The notes: generated from the sequence alone by a model not told the origin. Shown: positions 54,701-64,000, counted from the stretch's first letter. The stretch is DNA of 64,000 bases from Corticium candelabrum (GCF_963422355.1 NC_085102.1:1-64000); one strand, 5' to 3'. Made by a program: numbers and translations.

Positions 54701-57700
54701 TCTCATACATAACATAAAAATCCATCTCCTAAAATTTCGAGAAATTGTAGACTGATGGACACCAAACAGGTACGCTAAATGTTGATTTTCAACATCAAGT
54801 CGGAGCTTCATCAGTGTCATGATAAACTGTTGCAATACAGGCAGACTGGACCGATCACTACAAGCAACAGACATGGCGATGAAGTTGAAGAGAGTCATCA
54901 GAATGTTAAAGAATGGTAGTCCAGTATAAAACTTCACCTTGCTGTCATCACTCTCAAACCACGATTTAGTGAACCCTTGTCTGCCAACTGCTTCTTTCAA
55001 AAGACAATTTCCTGCTTCAACAGCTGACATTCTGCCTGAAGGCAGTCAATATCTCTCATACTCACATCTGTCATCATTGAAGTTGAAGGAGCTGATGTTA
55101 TTTCAGAAACTGGGATTATTTCTTTAGTCACGTGGTGTGACAGGTTACTGATATTATCTAGAGTCCCATGCATATCCTCCTGAGGAGAGACAACCGGCTG
55201 GACTCTCAGCCTAGCTGACACAGTTCTTCTGTGTGAAATGTCATCTCAAGCCTTTGTTTCTTAGATGCCTGGATTCGCTGGTACCTCGTCATGTCACGTT
55301 GACCTCTTCTTTTCAGAGGACTGGCTACGTATGCAAACAAAGACGGAACGTAGGCGGTAGAAGTGGGATCATTGCTCTTTTCGCCATTGACAAAATGGTC
55401 GCTGCATAGCCATGAGAATGCACCAGCCTTCCAAGTTTTTCTATTGACAGCGACAATCCATCTTTGTTTCCTCTCACAGTCCTTTGGGAAGCGATAGAAC
55501 TGAACTCCACAATCTTTGTAATACCTATCAGTGTTGGTGATATCAGAAAAATTCACTCACAATCAATATTAGCCAGTCAACGATATCACGATATATTGAA
55601 CAGATTTGCAACACTAAATCTGCAACTCAGTATATACACAATAACTCTACCAGGGAATAGCTGTGTCAGTCGACGTCGTTTTGGGCTTGCTGTCTCCGTT
55701 GCTCTCCAAACCAAAGAATGTACTGCCAGACTAGCGATATCATGTTTGCTTTTGCAACGAGATCTGAGGATATGATGCTGACGTTGATTCAGAGCATCTA
55801 AAATTTGGCGACGATCACATGAGACCCTCAAATACCCATACAAACTTAGCACGATCTAATAACGCGTTGCACTTGCGAACTGACTGAGTCCTCAAAATGT
55901 CGTCAAAAGGCGATCTATCGTAATATCGCCCAACATTGAATTACGTATTAGTACACCCAACAGCACAGCAGCTCTTGACCACTTCTAGCAGACGGAACGG
56001 GCACCGCCTGCTATAATATCGGAAGAGATACGAAGGCGTGACTGACTTGCCATTCAAAATGGCGGCGGCAGCGGGTCACGTGGCCTAGCGAAGTCATGTG
56101 CACAACCTCTATATGGCATGTAACCATGGTAACATCAGTCACATGACCAATGTCCCGGACATGAATAAGGTCTCTAGATATTTAAAGGGTAACTGCAACG
56201 CAAAAATCAAGAAATCTTTTATGTTGGAAATTGATAGTTCTAGTTGCATACATGACAGGAAAAATAGTTTTAGATTTTTAAGTTAAGTCTTCGCTGAGAT
56301 AGAGCACGTCAAAGTTGCTTCCAGTTCTTCAACCTCCGATAATGGGCGTGGTGTAGTGTGACATCACTGAGGGGAGACTCCACGCTAGCGTGTATTGTAA
56401 ACAAAGGAATTTGTGGCAAAAGAATGGTTTGACGTTGTGTGGCTGCAGGATGCACCAATTCGCGCAAGTCATATGCAATCGAGTTTCGATTTCCGAAGAT
56501 CTCCAAGCGAAGAAAGAGTGGGAATCGCAATATATTGAGGACAATTGCAGAGACGTTTGTGTCGTCTGGGCGACTGCTACTGAGTACAATACGTCTTACT
56601 GAGTGGACAGGAGTCTGCAGTAGCCACTTTTAGCCTAATTGCTTCGAGATACGTACAGCCAGGTCTATCAAGAGCTTGGTCTGGGTTGTAGAAGAGAGAA
56701 ATCGAGGCCACCATTTTCCATCTACCTGCCTCCACACTTCAAGGTCGCAGCACTCTGGAACCTTTGCAAAAGAAAAGGAGAGCCGTACTTGAGAAGCGGG
56801 AAGGTAAGGAAGACTCTCGTGCAGGACTAAAAGTACTGCAAATGGCTAGGAGAGGTCAGATTCTTGATGACTCTAGATGACTCGCCTCTTGATCATCATG
56901 TGTAGTAAATGCAGTCGTATGCGTTACAGTATACTGTACAGTGAAGTCAAACCTTGTGTCAACGTGAATTCAACGTATGTACTTCAACTCATTTTATTCT
57001 CTTTCCCACGTACAGCACTAGAGTTTTGCATGAACTCACCAGTACACTGTGCACTATTGTTGCTAGTATTCGACATTATTATCGTGTCATTATTTGAGAC
57101 AACCTCAAATACGTTTTGACAGCACACGCACTCCACACGAGTACGTATCCATCATCTCACAACGACCGCAGCTGCAACCTGTGAATGTTGTTTACTTACC
57201 CGGATGTGCATCGATTACGTTGCTAACTCCTACTTCTACTTGCAATGATGACAGGCTATCGGGTAGCCTGTCCTCTTCCTCGTCCGCTTCCAAGGCAGCA
57301 GGCGATCTCAAAGCTTCAAAGGCATTGTCGCTGAACTCAAACCTGTGTGGTCTAATCACTACGTATACTTATTAATGGCTCCCAGCAGATCTCCTTCATC
57401 CTGCGATTCATGCGATGACGGAACGTTATTATCACGTAAAAACCTCCAGAGGACTCTTCAGAAGACTCGCTGTTGCTGCCGTCGCCTCCACCCTAGCAGC
57501 GTTGCCTTGGATATGAAGATTTAGCCATTTTTACAGGCCGCTGACAATACAGACGCACACGCGTCTCCCCTCAGTGACGTCACACTACACCACGCCCGTT
57601 ATCGAAGTTGAAGAACCAGAAGCAACTTTGACGTGCTATATCTCAGCGAAGACTAAACTTAAAAATCTAAAACTATTTTTCCTGTCATGTATGCAACTAG

Positions 57701-58200
57701 AACTATCAATTTCCAACATAAAAGAATTTTTGATTTTTGCGTTGCAGTTACCCTCTAACTTAGATTTCGTTCCGACAACAAACCTTCAAAACGTTTTCGT
57801 ATTGATCCAGCGAGTGCGTTTCCTGTTTCTTAGCGTTGTACGTCTTAACCGCAATGCCAAAACCAGCGCAGTTGACAACTACATTGACTCGGCCAAACGT
57901 CTCCTCTGCCGTCCTGTACGCTCGACTCACTTCGTCTTCCGATGTAACCTACATGTTGGACATGCAATAAATACAACGACTTCAACTTCAACAAAATCAG
58001 GTCCACCAAGTTGCTCTCACGTCAGTTGAAATATATATACATCCATCTCCCAGTTCGCTGCTCGCTTGTTCGCCTTCGTCTTTCTGAACGTCACAAATTA
58101 CGACTCGTCCGCCATGACGCGCTATTCTAGCCGCGGTGGCGCGACCGAGACCGGAGGCAGCCCCAGTAACAAGAGCAACGACTCTAGACAAGGACGTCAT
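44106..58200 (-). CDS. HSD17B10: 3-hydroxyacyl-CoA dehydrogenase type-2 (17-beta-HSD 10)
   Basis: Four exons, 58200-58021, 57948-57784, 44605-44365 and 44296-44106, give 777 nt and a 258-residue protein with consistent phases (0, 0, 1). This is the length of the animal enzyme. Classical short-chain dehydrogenase features: TGAASGLG (NAD-binding glycine motif, about 12-19), NCAG, catalytic Ser152 in NTASVAAY, Tyr165 and Lys169 in YSSSK, and the family-specific end [16 protein letters not shown]. It is a mitochondrial enzyme of isoleucine and branched-chain fatty-acid breakdown and, in vertebrates, a subunit of RNase P with TRMT10C. Intron 2 is 13,178 bp, packed with transposons; the other introns are about 70 nt. 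All splice sites are GT-AG. No lesion is seen, so I treat it as functional. Confidence 0.96.
45423..45640. repeat. Palindromic MITE, copy 2
   Basis: Same palindrome as 23024-23248: ACAAGTCCAAAAACATTTTG...CAAAATGGTTTTGGACTTGT with arms containing ATGGGTATGTAGGGATGGGT. Its loop side preserves the uninterrupted phrase GATTGTGATGTAGGAGATGGGC, which is the empty form of the target of element G. Confidence 0.8.
45668..45717. repeat. (GT)n microsatellite
   Basis: About 25 GT dinucleotides immediately after the MITE flank GCGAGCACGTG. Confidence 0.97.
45917..46560. repeat. Palindromic MITE arm split by element G
   Basis: 45930-45947 (ATTGTGATGTAGGAGATG) and 46475-46550 (TAGGAGATGGGCTTATATAA, then ACCCATCCCTACATATCCAT) are one arm of the palindromic MITE, cut by the 527-bp element between them. 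Confidence 0.8.
45948..46474. mobile_element. Hairpin-tipped element G, perfect 9-bp target duplication
   Basis: Starts TAGCCTCGCCCCAGACGCAG and ends in CTGCGT-like inverse (TTGCGTCTGGGGCGAGGCTA). TAGGAGATG is present at 45939-45947 and 46475-46483. Two unoccupied copies of the target, at 45538-45560 and 23152-23176, have the 9-mer once, so the duplication was made by this insertion. The stem CCAGACG/CGTCTGG spans about 55 nt at each end (inner side CTACGTCTGGTATGGTACCG). No coding sequence. Confidence 0.92.
47100..47345. repeat. ~245-bp dispersed repeat, copy 2
   Basis: Direct copy of 26040-26285. The left flank here has a triplicated GTGAAAT phrase (47092-47114). Confidence 0.7.
47400..49195. 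other. Intronic sequence, nothing recognised
   Basis: Part of HSD17B10 intron 2. A GGTTAGGATAACTCTGGGAG stretch at 47405-47470 resembles small GTTA-rich elements seen at 26.6 and 60.9 kb. No exon, domain or terminus identified in the rest. Confidence 0.4.
49203..49510. repeat. Empty-site relative of the 39.6-41.9 kb nested element
   Basis: Begins CCCTGTCCACACTGGCACTG and follows the 39586 element through GGATAGCAATCCGATAGCGA and CAATTAGAAATAGGTGAGCG to TGAGGCGGAAGTAACAATTG. It lacks both hairpin-tipped insertions. The right terminus is missing or diverged. Confidence 0.7.
49805..50976. mobile_element. Hairpin-tipped element H, 9-bp duplication
   Basis: Left TACTCGTACCCAGTCCTCTC; right GAGAGGACTGGGTATGGGT; flanked by CTACAAGAG at 49796-49804 and 50977-50985. 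The terminal inverted repeat runs about 70 bp (through CGCACGC, CCACGTGTTT, TTTTTGTT). The stem CCAGTCCTC pairs with GAGGACTGG about 55 nt in. Its first bases (TCGTACCCAG) match elements A and C. A minus-strand frame (50907-50551) has no recognised domain. Confidence 0.85.
51342..51542 (-). pseudogene. THAP domain fragment 1
   Basis: [17 protein letters not shown], then [20 protein letters not shown] and [20 protein letters not shown]. This is the C2CH THAP DNA-binding finger, but the third Cys (expected in L-C-S-x-H-F) is Gly and the conserved FP is FS. A stop follows directly. A lone decayed exon of a THAP transposon or THAP protein. Confidence 0.7.
52426..53538. mobile_element. hAT-like element with 5-bp duplication
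   Basis: CAGTGTTCTCCCCAGGCATC at the left and GGGGAGAACACTG at the right, flanked by CTTAG at 52421-52425 and 53539-53543. The CAGTG ends are hAT-like; a 5-bp duplication suggests the hAT5 type. Inside the ends are CCGCCA(C/T)GCCTTGACT and CCACGCC tandem repeats. A frame at 52631-52888 ([29 protein letters not shown]) and a possible exon at 52918-53053 ([14 protein letters not shown]) might be captured coding sequence. No transposase. Confidence 0.7.
53576..55556 (-). pseudogene. THAP + HTH + DDE_Tnp_4 transposase, interrupted
   Basis: The N-terminus is a THAP finger ([40 protein letters not shown]; 55516-55370), lacking its first exon. A linker with a Leu-rich segment follows, then an HTH_Tnp_4-like region ([29 protein letters not shown]), and a DDE domain with [17 protein letters not shown] (first Asp), SNY / [29 protein letters not shown] (second Asp) and [16 protein letters not shown] (Glu). 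It is broken by a 482-bp pogo-like MITE between SNY and KHH, a TAA after LIGIVP (near 54000) and frameshifts. Domain order fits IS4EU/ISL2EU-type elements. Confidence 0.85.
54049..54530. mobile_element. Pogo/Tigger-like MITE inserted in the THAP transposase
   Basis: CAGTAGGACACCACTTATCC at the left and its exact complement at the right, with TA at 54047-54048 and 54531-54532. TA duplication and CAGTA ends fit the pogo branch of Tc1/mariner. A remnant coding stretch inside ([18 protein letters not shown]) resembles the C-terminus of Tigger/Jerky transposases. Removing it restores a continuous SNYK..HN motif in the host transposase. Confidence 0.88.
56186..57754. mobile_element. Kolobok-like element with ~215-bp TIRs and THAP exon
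   Basis: AGGGTAACTGCAACGCAAAA at 56186 and the inverse ending GCAGTTACCCT at 57754. Inverted similarity extends to about 56400/57545. Flanks are TTAA (56182-56185) and CTAA (57755-57758), one mismatch from the TTAA duplication of Kolobok elements. A THAP-like exon lies near the left end. No DDE region recognised. The right end is 29 bp from the 5' splice site of HSD17B10 intron 2. Confidence 0.65.
56439..56633 (+). pseudogene. THAP-like domain fragment 2
   Basis: [20 protein letters not shown] gives the C-x-C-like start and RFP core; [12 protein letters not shown] is the CxxHF end. The middle lacks the invariant Trp and is unusually basic. Stop directly after HF; a possible continuation in the next exon ([16 protein letters not shown]) is in another frame. 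Confidence 0.55.
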
Positions 58201-58847
58201 AGCCGAACAGAGATTTAAAGCCTCGTATATCCAGGTGTACCCATTGTGCTTTATGCGCGCTAATATGTTGGACACGTCCCGGATATTAATCCCGTGCTTC
58301 ACGCGGAGGTCTGGCTACGACACCAACACACATCAACCTAAAAACTTTAAAAGATGTAGAGGTATTTTAGCCAGCGGCAGAGTCAGCGGCGCAAAAGAGA
58401 GGGGTGGGCCGGGGCTGCCCTCGCTCAGTCTAGTATTTGAAATTTTCGTGACTTTTACAAATCTGTTTACAATCTGGCAGTTTTTGCTTACTCATGACGA
58501 CATTCCTACGCCACTAATTAAACTAGACCGTATTGTTTGATCCTATTTTACCAATTGTGTGTAAATTTATGCTTTGGTTCGTCTAATGTAAAAGTGTTTA
58601 GTTTTGCTAGTAAATTGAAAAAATTCCTTGACTTTCTACATATCCCTAACGCGCGTTAGCACTCTCTTAAGTATACACCACGTGCACTCTTGCTACGACG
58701 TCTGGTAGCAAGTTGTCTGTCTGTCTTTGGCTTTCTTTTAGATACCTTTTTCTACTGTTGTCTAAAGGTAGGTAACTTTTAGTTGAGGCCCCAATGGGAA
58801 TTAACGCGCGTAGTGTACATCTGCTTCATCAGATACAGTGTGTACGG
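58201..58847. promoter_or_regulatory. Shared promoter interval, HSD17B10 / ZNF706-like
   Basis: The two genes are transcribed away from each other with 647 bp between start codons. The interval must hold both promoters and 5' UTRs. The ZNF side has a possible 5' UTR intron (a GTAGGTAACT donor-like site near 58770). No TATA box is obvious. Confidence 0.5.
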
Positions 58848-59150
58848 ATGACTCGAGGTCACCAGAAAATTCAGGCTCAGCAAAAAGCAGCCGCCAAGGC
58901 AGCTAAAAGCAAGAAAAGTGGTCACGATCAAAAGGCTGCAGCGAGAAAAGCCTTAGTATTCACGTGCACCGTCTGCAAGGTTAAGGACATCTTAGATAGT
59001 ACATTCGCTCATGGCAATGCGAAACTGTTATGTTTCAGTACTCTTTACTGTTTGTAGGCACAAATGCCAGACGCCAAGACATACAAACAACACTTCCAAA
59101 GTAGACACCCCAAGAATGATCTACCAGAGGAACTGAAAGAAACCGGATAG
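58848..59150 (+). CDS. ZNF706: ZNF706-like small zinc-finger protein
   Basis: Exons 58848-58979 and 59058-59150 join in phase 0 and encode 74 residues: MTRGHQKIQAQQKAAAKAAK, a Lys/Ala-rich helix, HDQKAAARKALVFTCTVCK, then AQMPDAKTYKQHFQSRHPKN. The single C2H2 finger (CTVC...H....H) and the SERF-like basic N-terminus match the ZNF706 family in order and length. The family is conserved across eukaryotes; it has been linked to repression of stemness genes and to protein-aggregation control. I chose the ATG that begins the conserved MxRGxQKIQ. AATAAA follows at 59176. Intron of 78 nt. Appears intact. Confidence 0.93.
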
Positions 59151-59175
59151 GACACAGTGGTATCTCCGTCACTGT

Positions 59176-59181
59176 AATAAA
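59176..59181 (+). promoter_or_regulatory. Polyadenylation signal of the ZNF706-like gene
   Basis: AATAAA 26 nt after the stop codon. Confidence 0.7.
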
Positions 59182-59199
59182 CCTGTTAAGCTAAACATG

Positions 59200-60020
59200 T
59201 TAGTGGTATTCAAACATAGCTTATGTTCCACAGATATTAATTATAAAGATTGCATAATTTCTGTGTCAATTGTGTCAATCTGTAGTTTCAGTTCAATATA
59301 AGTAATTCTCTAAAACAACTCCAGGTAATGATTGACACGGCTGTATGTAATGTACAAGATTGAGAAATTGTAGAATACCTATAAAAGCAAGAAGTCACTC
59401 ATTTTGTCATTGAATCGATCTCATTCAGCATTTTTCTCTCTGCCACTTCTGAGAGAAGTTGTATAATACTAATGATACTTTTTTCAGCTCGTTGGTCAAG
59501 AACACCCTATTAGACAAACATATTTATCTCAGTCACATGCAACAGACCATCTTTGTGTAGAGCATACAGCAATAGAGGCAAGGTGATAAAATTTCCGTGT
59601 AGTTGAGACCAGCTTTTTCATTCCTCCTTCAGGGAGAAGAGAAAGAACAATTTCCTGGTTTTCCTGTAGACAGACAGATGAATGTTTGTGAATAAACAAA
59701 TTATGGTGTGTGGCAAAAATGTGTCACAGTGATAGACAGATAATGTATGTGCATGTGCATGTGCATGTGCACACCATCCATCCATTTGCTGCTTGTGCTC
59801 CATTATTACCATAAGGGTACAGAAGATGCAGGCCAAAAACATACACTGCTTGAGGTCTGTCTCGACAAAAAATGCTGGTGATTATAAAGACCTTGTCGTT
59901 CGAAAGTCTGATCACAAAATTGATATGGAATTCTTGAGGCGGTAGAATGACAACGTTGGTGACTAATTAGCTAATCAAACTTGCCTTGTTAAATGCCTGA
60001 AATGAGCAGCCAAGGTGGTA
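59200..60020. other. Intergenic, no gene seen
   Basis: Contains a short (GTGCAT)n tract at 59748-59772. No exon or transposon end recognised. Confidence 0.5.
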
Positions 60021-60061
60021 CAATGCAGAAGACTCACAATTTTTGCGAGCCGTTCACACCA

Positions 60062-60852
60062 TCATTTTCTGTCATCCCTGAGGCTCTTCTCTTTGTCTTT
60101 TGCTTCCTTGTTGAAATGCTCTGCACTACGTTTGCTGATGGAGTGCCAAGAGTTGCGCTCCTCAGCTTTCTCCCTCCAAGATTCCAACAAGTTACACTGT
60201 TTTGAGGTCACTAGATACAGCATCATTCCAACGACACTTCTGTCTACCAACATTGCGCTTGCAACAAACAGGAGCAGACACAAGAAGCTGCTTGGGTAAG
60301 CGATCATTGGGCATCCTTGAGATGCCCAAGAAAACGGAGACGACGTTGTATGAGAATCGATGAGATCCTTTTGCTGTTTAGCTATCTTGCATATCGTAGT
60401 GTGACGCTTCTGCTTCCTGACTGAGATCCCCAATACAATTCGAAGGCAACAAATAAAAAAGGACTCAAGACGATGAACATGAGGCTCAAGGAGGATGGTG
60501 CACTCGAGACCATACAGCAAGGTTGGAAGAATCACACTGTTCAAAACGAACCTTGGTGCTGGTCTTGATCTTACGTTGAGACCACAAGATCCGAGAGAGT
60601 GACTGGAAGGCACGTGAGGCTTTACAGAGCGTGGAATTAATCTCTGTCCAATCCACAATCATTTTGAACAATGCCGCCAAAGTACTGGAAATGAGAGATC
60701 ACTTCAATAGGCTTGTCTCCTGGCACAAGTTGGATGAGAACAAGAGTTTGAATATGTGGGCACTCAGATGGTAAAACTGCTAAGGTTTTCGTCTTTTTGC
60801 AACTAATAGTAAGACCCAGTTTCTTACAGCAGTTTGATAAGGAATCCAGCAT
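60062..60852 (-). pseudogene. LINE reverse transcriptase C-terminal fragment
   Basis: Three frames together give CKKLGLTISCKKTKTLAVLP, HFQYFGGIVQNDCGLDR (the YLG.I...G...EI motif), INSTLCKASRAFQSLSRILW, VLNSVILPTLLYGLECTILL, RLESFFICCLRIVLGI and, frameshifted, the GH-like tail. This is the thumb and connection region of a non-LTR (RTE/Jockey-like) retroelement. At least three frameshifts. Confidence 0.75.
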
Positions 60853-60894
60853 TGTGGTGAAGTCAAATCAATTGGTCATATTGCGTGACTTTGG

Positions 60895-61515
60895 CTGTGT
60901 TCACACTAGGGTTTAGAACTGGGTTTGTTACAGCTTAGCATAACCAAGTACAATAATCAGGTCAGGTTACGACAGGAATGTGGGTTAGAGCAGGGCTAGC
61001 CTAGCCCTTCCAAAATGTAAGGGTAGTGCTGGGGTTAGCTGGGGTTAGCGCTTGTCAAGACATTCTAGTTTATTCATATTGCGTTTCACAGCAATGAATC
61101 AAAGAAGATTGCTCTACTTTGTGTTGGTCTGGCAGTTTTTTCTTTAGAAAATCGAATCCGCAGCACGACTTGTGGAATTCTCTAGTGAAAGACATTGTCG
61201 CATACATAGATTCAGGCAGCTGTTGCTGTTGTATCACACGCATGTGGTCTCTACACTTGGAGAAGGCACTCGAAGACGGAAAGCGGTCGGAAGACATTTC
61301 AATGCTTGAGCGGGAATTGAGTAGCGTAGCTCGAATACATGATGCAATCAGTTGCAGTCTGCTAGAGTTCACACAGCCTATTAAGACTAATTAGAGGCAA
61401 CTGGACAAGCTCAACATGTGAGAACACGCCTTGAACATGACAGCACAGCAGGGTGTTATGATTAATTAGTGCAAACCCAGGTTTTCTAACCTTAGCGTGA
61501 ACATGGCCGTTAATG
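60895..61515. repeat. Possible TIR element, GTTCACACTAGG ends
   Basis: GGCTGTGTTCACACTAGGGT at the left and CTAACCTTAGCGTGAACATG at the right are imperfect inverses. The interior includes GGGTTAGC repeats. Target duplication not clear. A minus-strand frame inside is of unknown meaning. Confidence 0.4.
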
Positions 61516-61526
61516 CTTGTGTGGGC

Positions 61527-61810
61527 TCCGATCATTCCTATTGGAATTCAGTCATCGGTCCTCATGGCATTGGAGAGTGTAATGAAAATGGTGTATGGCT
61601 GCTGGACTTTGTGCTAATAACCAGCTAATAATTTCAAACACATGGTTTCAACATAAATTACCCCACCAAGTCACCTGGTTCAGAAATGGTGACAGATCCA
61701 AGTCTGGTCACATGATTGACTATGTTCTCATCGACAAGCGTTTCCGTACAAGTGTACTGGACACTCGTGTACCAGTTAACTCTTCATGAGTCTGATCATG
61801 AACCCGCCGT
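61527..61810 (+). pseudogene. LINE APE-type endonuclease fragment
   Basis: IGPHGIGECNENGVWLLDF, then after a frameshift NNQLIISNTWFQHKLPHQ, VTWFRNGDRSKSGHMIDYVL and IDKRFRTSVLDTRV. GxxGxGxxNxNG and IDY are endonuclease signatures of RTE/CR1-like LINEs. On the opposite strand to the RT fragment, so from a different insertion or rearranged. Confidence 0.75.
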
Positions 61811-61875
61811 GTCTTCCTTGTGCTTTAAAATCAAGGTCACGAGGAGGCAAACAGGAATATACGCTACCGGACACA

Positions 61876-61909
61876 GACACACAGACACAGACACACAGAC
61901 ACAGACACA

Positions 61910-61982
<73 letters not shown>
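61876..61982. repeat. (CA)n microsatellite with CAGACA start
   Basis: (CACAGA)n leads into about 35 CA dinucleotides. Open frames through it are artefacts. Confidence 0.97.
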
Positions 61983-61983
<1 letters not shown>

Positions 61984-61999
61984 AGTACCTAGATATATA

Positions 62000-63200
62000 C
62001 CTACATATATAACAGTACAGTAGAACATAGCATATCTCCAAGTCTAGTACCAGCGTGGAAACAACCAGTTAGAATATACACGTTGTTCATGTGGCTCTTC
62101 TAAAAGTGATTTGGACAGATTGTATCAGTGGCAATGAATCCTACATTTCCATGATATGTACTCCACATTCTGCTGGAAAGCAGGCTGAATGATCCAATGC
62201 TAAGCTTTTAGCTCTTCAGTCCAATGTTATGACGTCTGTTACAGAATACTACTGTACCAATACCTCTTGTTTATGGAAAACTTAAAACTGGGAACTGTTT
62301 GTCATTGTAAAATATCGTTTTCCTTTGAAATCATCATTGCACATTGCACAGGAAGACATGAACATGTTTACAGTTATCTGCTGTACTGTGGGATCCCAAA
62401 ACGACAAGATATATATGAAACTGTACAATTCACACTGACTAACGGAAGTTGACTAGAAAATCACACATGTTGTCTCTACATGGTCACACGATCGTGGTGA
62501 CCAATAGACTGACTATGATGAGACGGCTAGCTTTTTAGTGCCTGCTTAATTAATGAAAGTGTGAGTTTACCATGCGAGATGACTTCAATAGTTGGCTATA
62601 CCTCATTTTGCTATGACTGCCACATACAGGCTTTGATAATTCTTATGTATCAATGAAATCCAATTATGCTGTAGTTAACCGAGCAAGAGTTCAGAACTTA
62701 TAGCCAAAAGGGATCAGAGCACGCAGTTTCACACTGTTACTACTGCATACTTGTCACACCTGCAAAACCACTTCAAAATCTACTGTGTGCAAGTGGCCTA
62801 TGAAATTCAAGTGAGGACTTATGCCCAGTACAGTCATTACTGTTCTTGGCTGCCTATGAATGCTTAGAGACAAATTCTGAGTAACCCAGTTACAGGTCAC
62901 TGGTGCAAAAACGACCTGCATCGCAGCCATCACCAGACAACTCCCACTTGTCCAACAACAACAGCAACAACATAAAAGTTAGCAGTCACAACTCTTTTTC
63001 AGCTTGTACATCAGTGGGTAGGGGAGATGCATCGTGGCATGGCAATTTCTACAGTTCCAGCTGCCACACGGAACCACTAGAAGCATTCAGCACCGTTCCA
63101 AACTATGATTTGAATGCATATGTTCTCCCGCTTTAAGTTCTCTTGCCGCATCTCACAAGAAGGCACATAAACTTTGACATAAACTAGCTTGCTATGAAAG
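62000..63200. other. Likely intron or 3' flank of the WAPL-like gene
   Basis: No exon recognised with confidence. The terminal exons expected for the WAPL-like gene were sought here on the minus strand without success. Confidence 0.4.
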
Positions 63201-63230
63201 GTACATGTAAACCAAACACAACAATGTTAC

Positions 63231-63823
63231 CTTGTTGTCTTGAATTAGAAATCCCATAAGAAGGGTCGCATATGCTGTCGTCACACTATGTTTCATATTT
63301 CGTCCGCTTCTTTCAATAAGGTGCCCTTCGGATTCCTCATTTATAGTTGACACCGACATGACTGCAGGTGTTGGCTGTGAACCAAGGAAATCTTGACTGT
63401 TTGATTCTTCATCACTCTGAGAGTCTGGTAAATATTTGTCGGCAGCAGCATCTTCTCGAATACAGAGTTCGACAATTGCTGTTAGTGTTGATGTCATGGA
63501 AGCATTCACTGATGACTGCCTCTGTATTTGTGATCCCGGTATCTTCATAATCTGTGACCGCACTAAAGTGCTTGACTCAACCATGTTGACAAGGACATGC
63601 AGTGCCTGAGAAAAAGGGATGTGAGACACAAAACCAATCACATTTCTTAAATACACGTAACACAAATAACGAATTAAACTTACACACTGTGCTAAGTCAC
63701 TAACAGGTACATGTGTGGATGGTACACTTGTGTAAAGTCAGCTAAATCAGAGTCACGAAATGACACGTCTTGCGGCAAAGATGTCAGGACTTCAAAAGCA
63801 CAACCAGACAGGTATAGGCCACA
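63231..63823 (-). CDS. WAPL: WAPL-like cohesin release factor, partial (two exons)
   Basis: Exons 63823-63728 and 63605-63231 join in phase 0 and read CGLYLSGCAFEVLTSLPQDV, then ALHVLVNMVESSTLVRSQIM, STLTAIVELCIREDAAADKY, an acidic loop (SQSDEESNSQD) and KHSVTTAYATLLMGFLIQDN. The order of a helical repeat with L-x-N-x-VE, an acidic insertion, and (S/A)YxxLLxGxL matches the C-terminal WAPL domain, which binds cohesin and opens its DNA-exit gate with PDS5. Exons upstream lie beyond the window; the last exon was not found. The match is by eye to family patterns, so other HEAT-repeat proteins are possible. Confidence 0.65.
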
Positions 63824-63906
63824 CTGACAGATACATCCACATGCCTTTGTTCACAAAATGTTTACATGAAGTATTGCCACAACAACAGTCACTGACAGTG
63901 CACGTG

Positions 63907-63908
<2 letters not shown>

Positions 63909-64000
<92 letters not shown>
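63909..64000. repeat. (GT)n microsatellite at the window edge
   Basis: At least 45 GT units; continues past the window end. Intronic if the WAPL-like gene call is correct. Confidence 0.95.

Noticed and set aside
61070..61394. Frames of 91-100 codons on both strands
   Set aside because: No recognisable domain and located within a putative non-autonomous repeat.

Overview
This is the left end of a eukaryotic chromosome, almost certainly from an animal. The first 4.85 kb is pure CCCTAA/TTAGGG telomere. The rest has short (about 40-70 nt) GT-AG introns, three conserved animal genes and a dense, nested set of transposons. The mix (CACTA with Tnp2-type transposase, Ty3/gypsy, PIF/Harbinger, Kolobok-like, hAT, THAP-DDE, pogo, RecQ-carrying elements) suggests a marine invertebrate, perhaps a sponge or another non-bilaterian. 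That placement is inference; no rRNA or mitochondrial marker is present to test it.

Layout. 1-4.85 kb: telomere. 4.9-6.9 kb: truncated PD-(D/E)XK-like gene, a repeat cluster and a two-exon PWWP fragment. 6.90-15.29 kb: a complete 8.4-kb CACTA element (TIR CACAGGG, target duplication ACC) with three genes: a multi-exon Tnp2-type transposase, a SAM-domain protein transcribed divergently from it, and a small Cys-containing protein. 15.5-17 kb: a multi-exon acidic/C2H2 gene. 17.3-20.05 kb: decayed RecQ helicase copies. 20-26.8 kb: gene-poor, with palindromic and inverted repeats. 26.95-31.68 kb: a young, apparently intact Ty3/gypsy element. 32.28-39.53 kb: a second CACTA element with a 977-codon Tnp2 ORF and a small divergent gene, carrying a Harbinger MITE between them. 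39.6-42.8 kb: nested hairpin-tipped elements, two with RecQ fragments. 42.9-43.9 kb: hAT relic. 44.1-58.2 kb: the HSD17B10 gene (minus strand), whose second intron is 13.2 kb of transposons. 58.85-59.15 kb: a ZNF706-like gene, head to head with HSD17B10. 60-61.8 kb: LINE fragments. 63.2-64 kb: part of a WAPL-like gene that runs off the window.

The most interesting structure is a set of at least six terminal-inverted-repeat elements (near 19.4, 39.7, 40.4, 41.9, 45.9 and 49.8 kb). In each, the end is TAGCCTCG or a variant, followed a few bases later by a hairpin with CCAG...CTGG stem ends. Four are flanked by perfect 9-bp direct repeats and two by imperfect ones. For one insertion, two unoccupied copies of the target repeat in this window confirm the duplication. 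Three carry RecQ-family helicase fragments. This resembles helicase-encoding Academ (AcademH) transposons as I know them, and it parallels fungal telomere-linked RecQ helicases, but neither link can be proved from this window.

The host genes HSD17B10, ZNF706 and WAPL show that the conserved gene space begins about 44 kb from the chromosome end. Everything distal is essentially mobile DNA.
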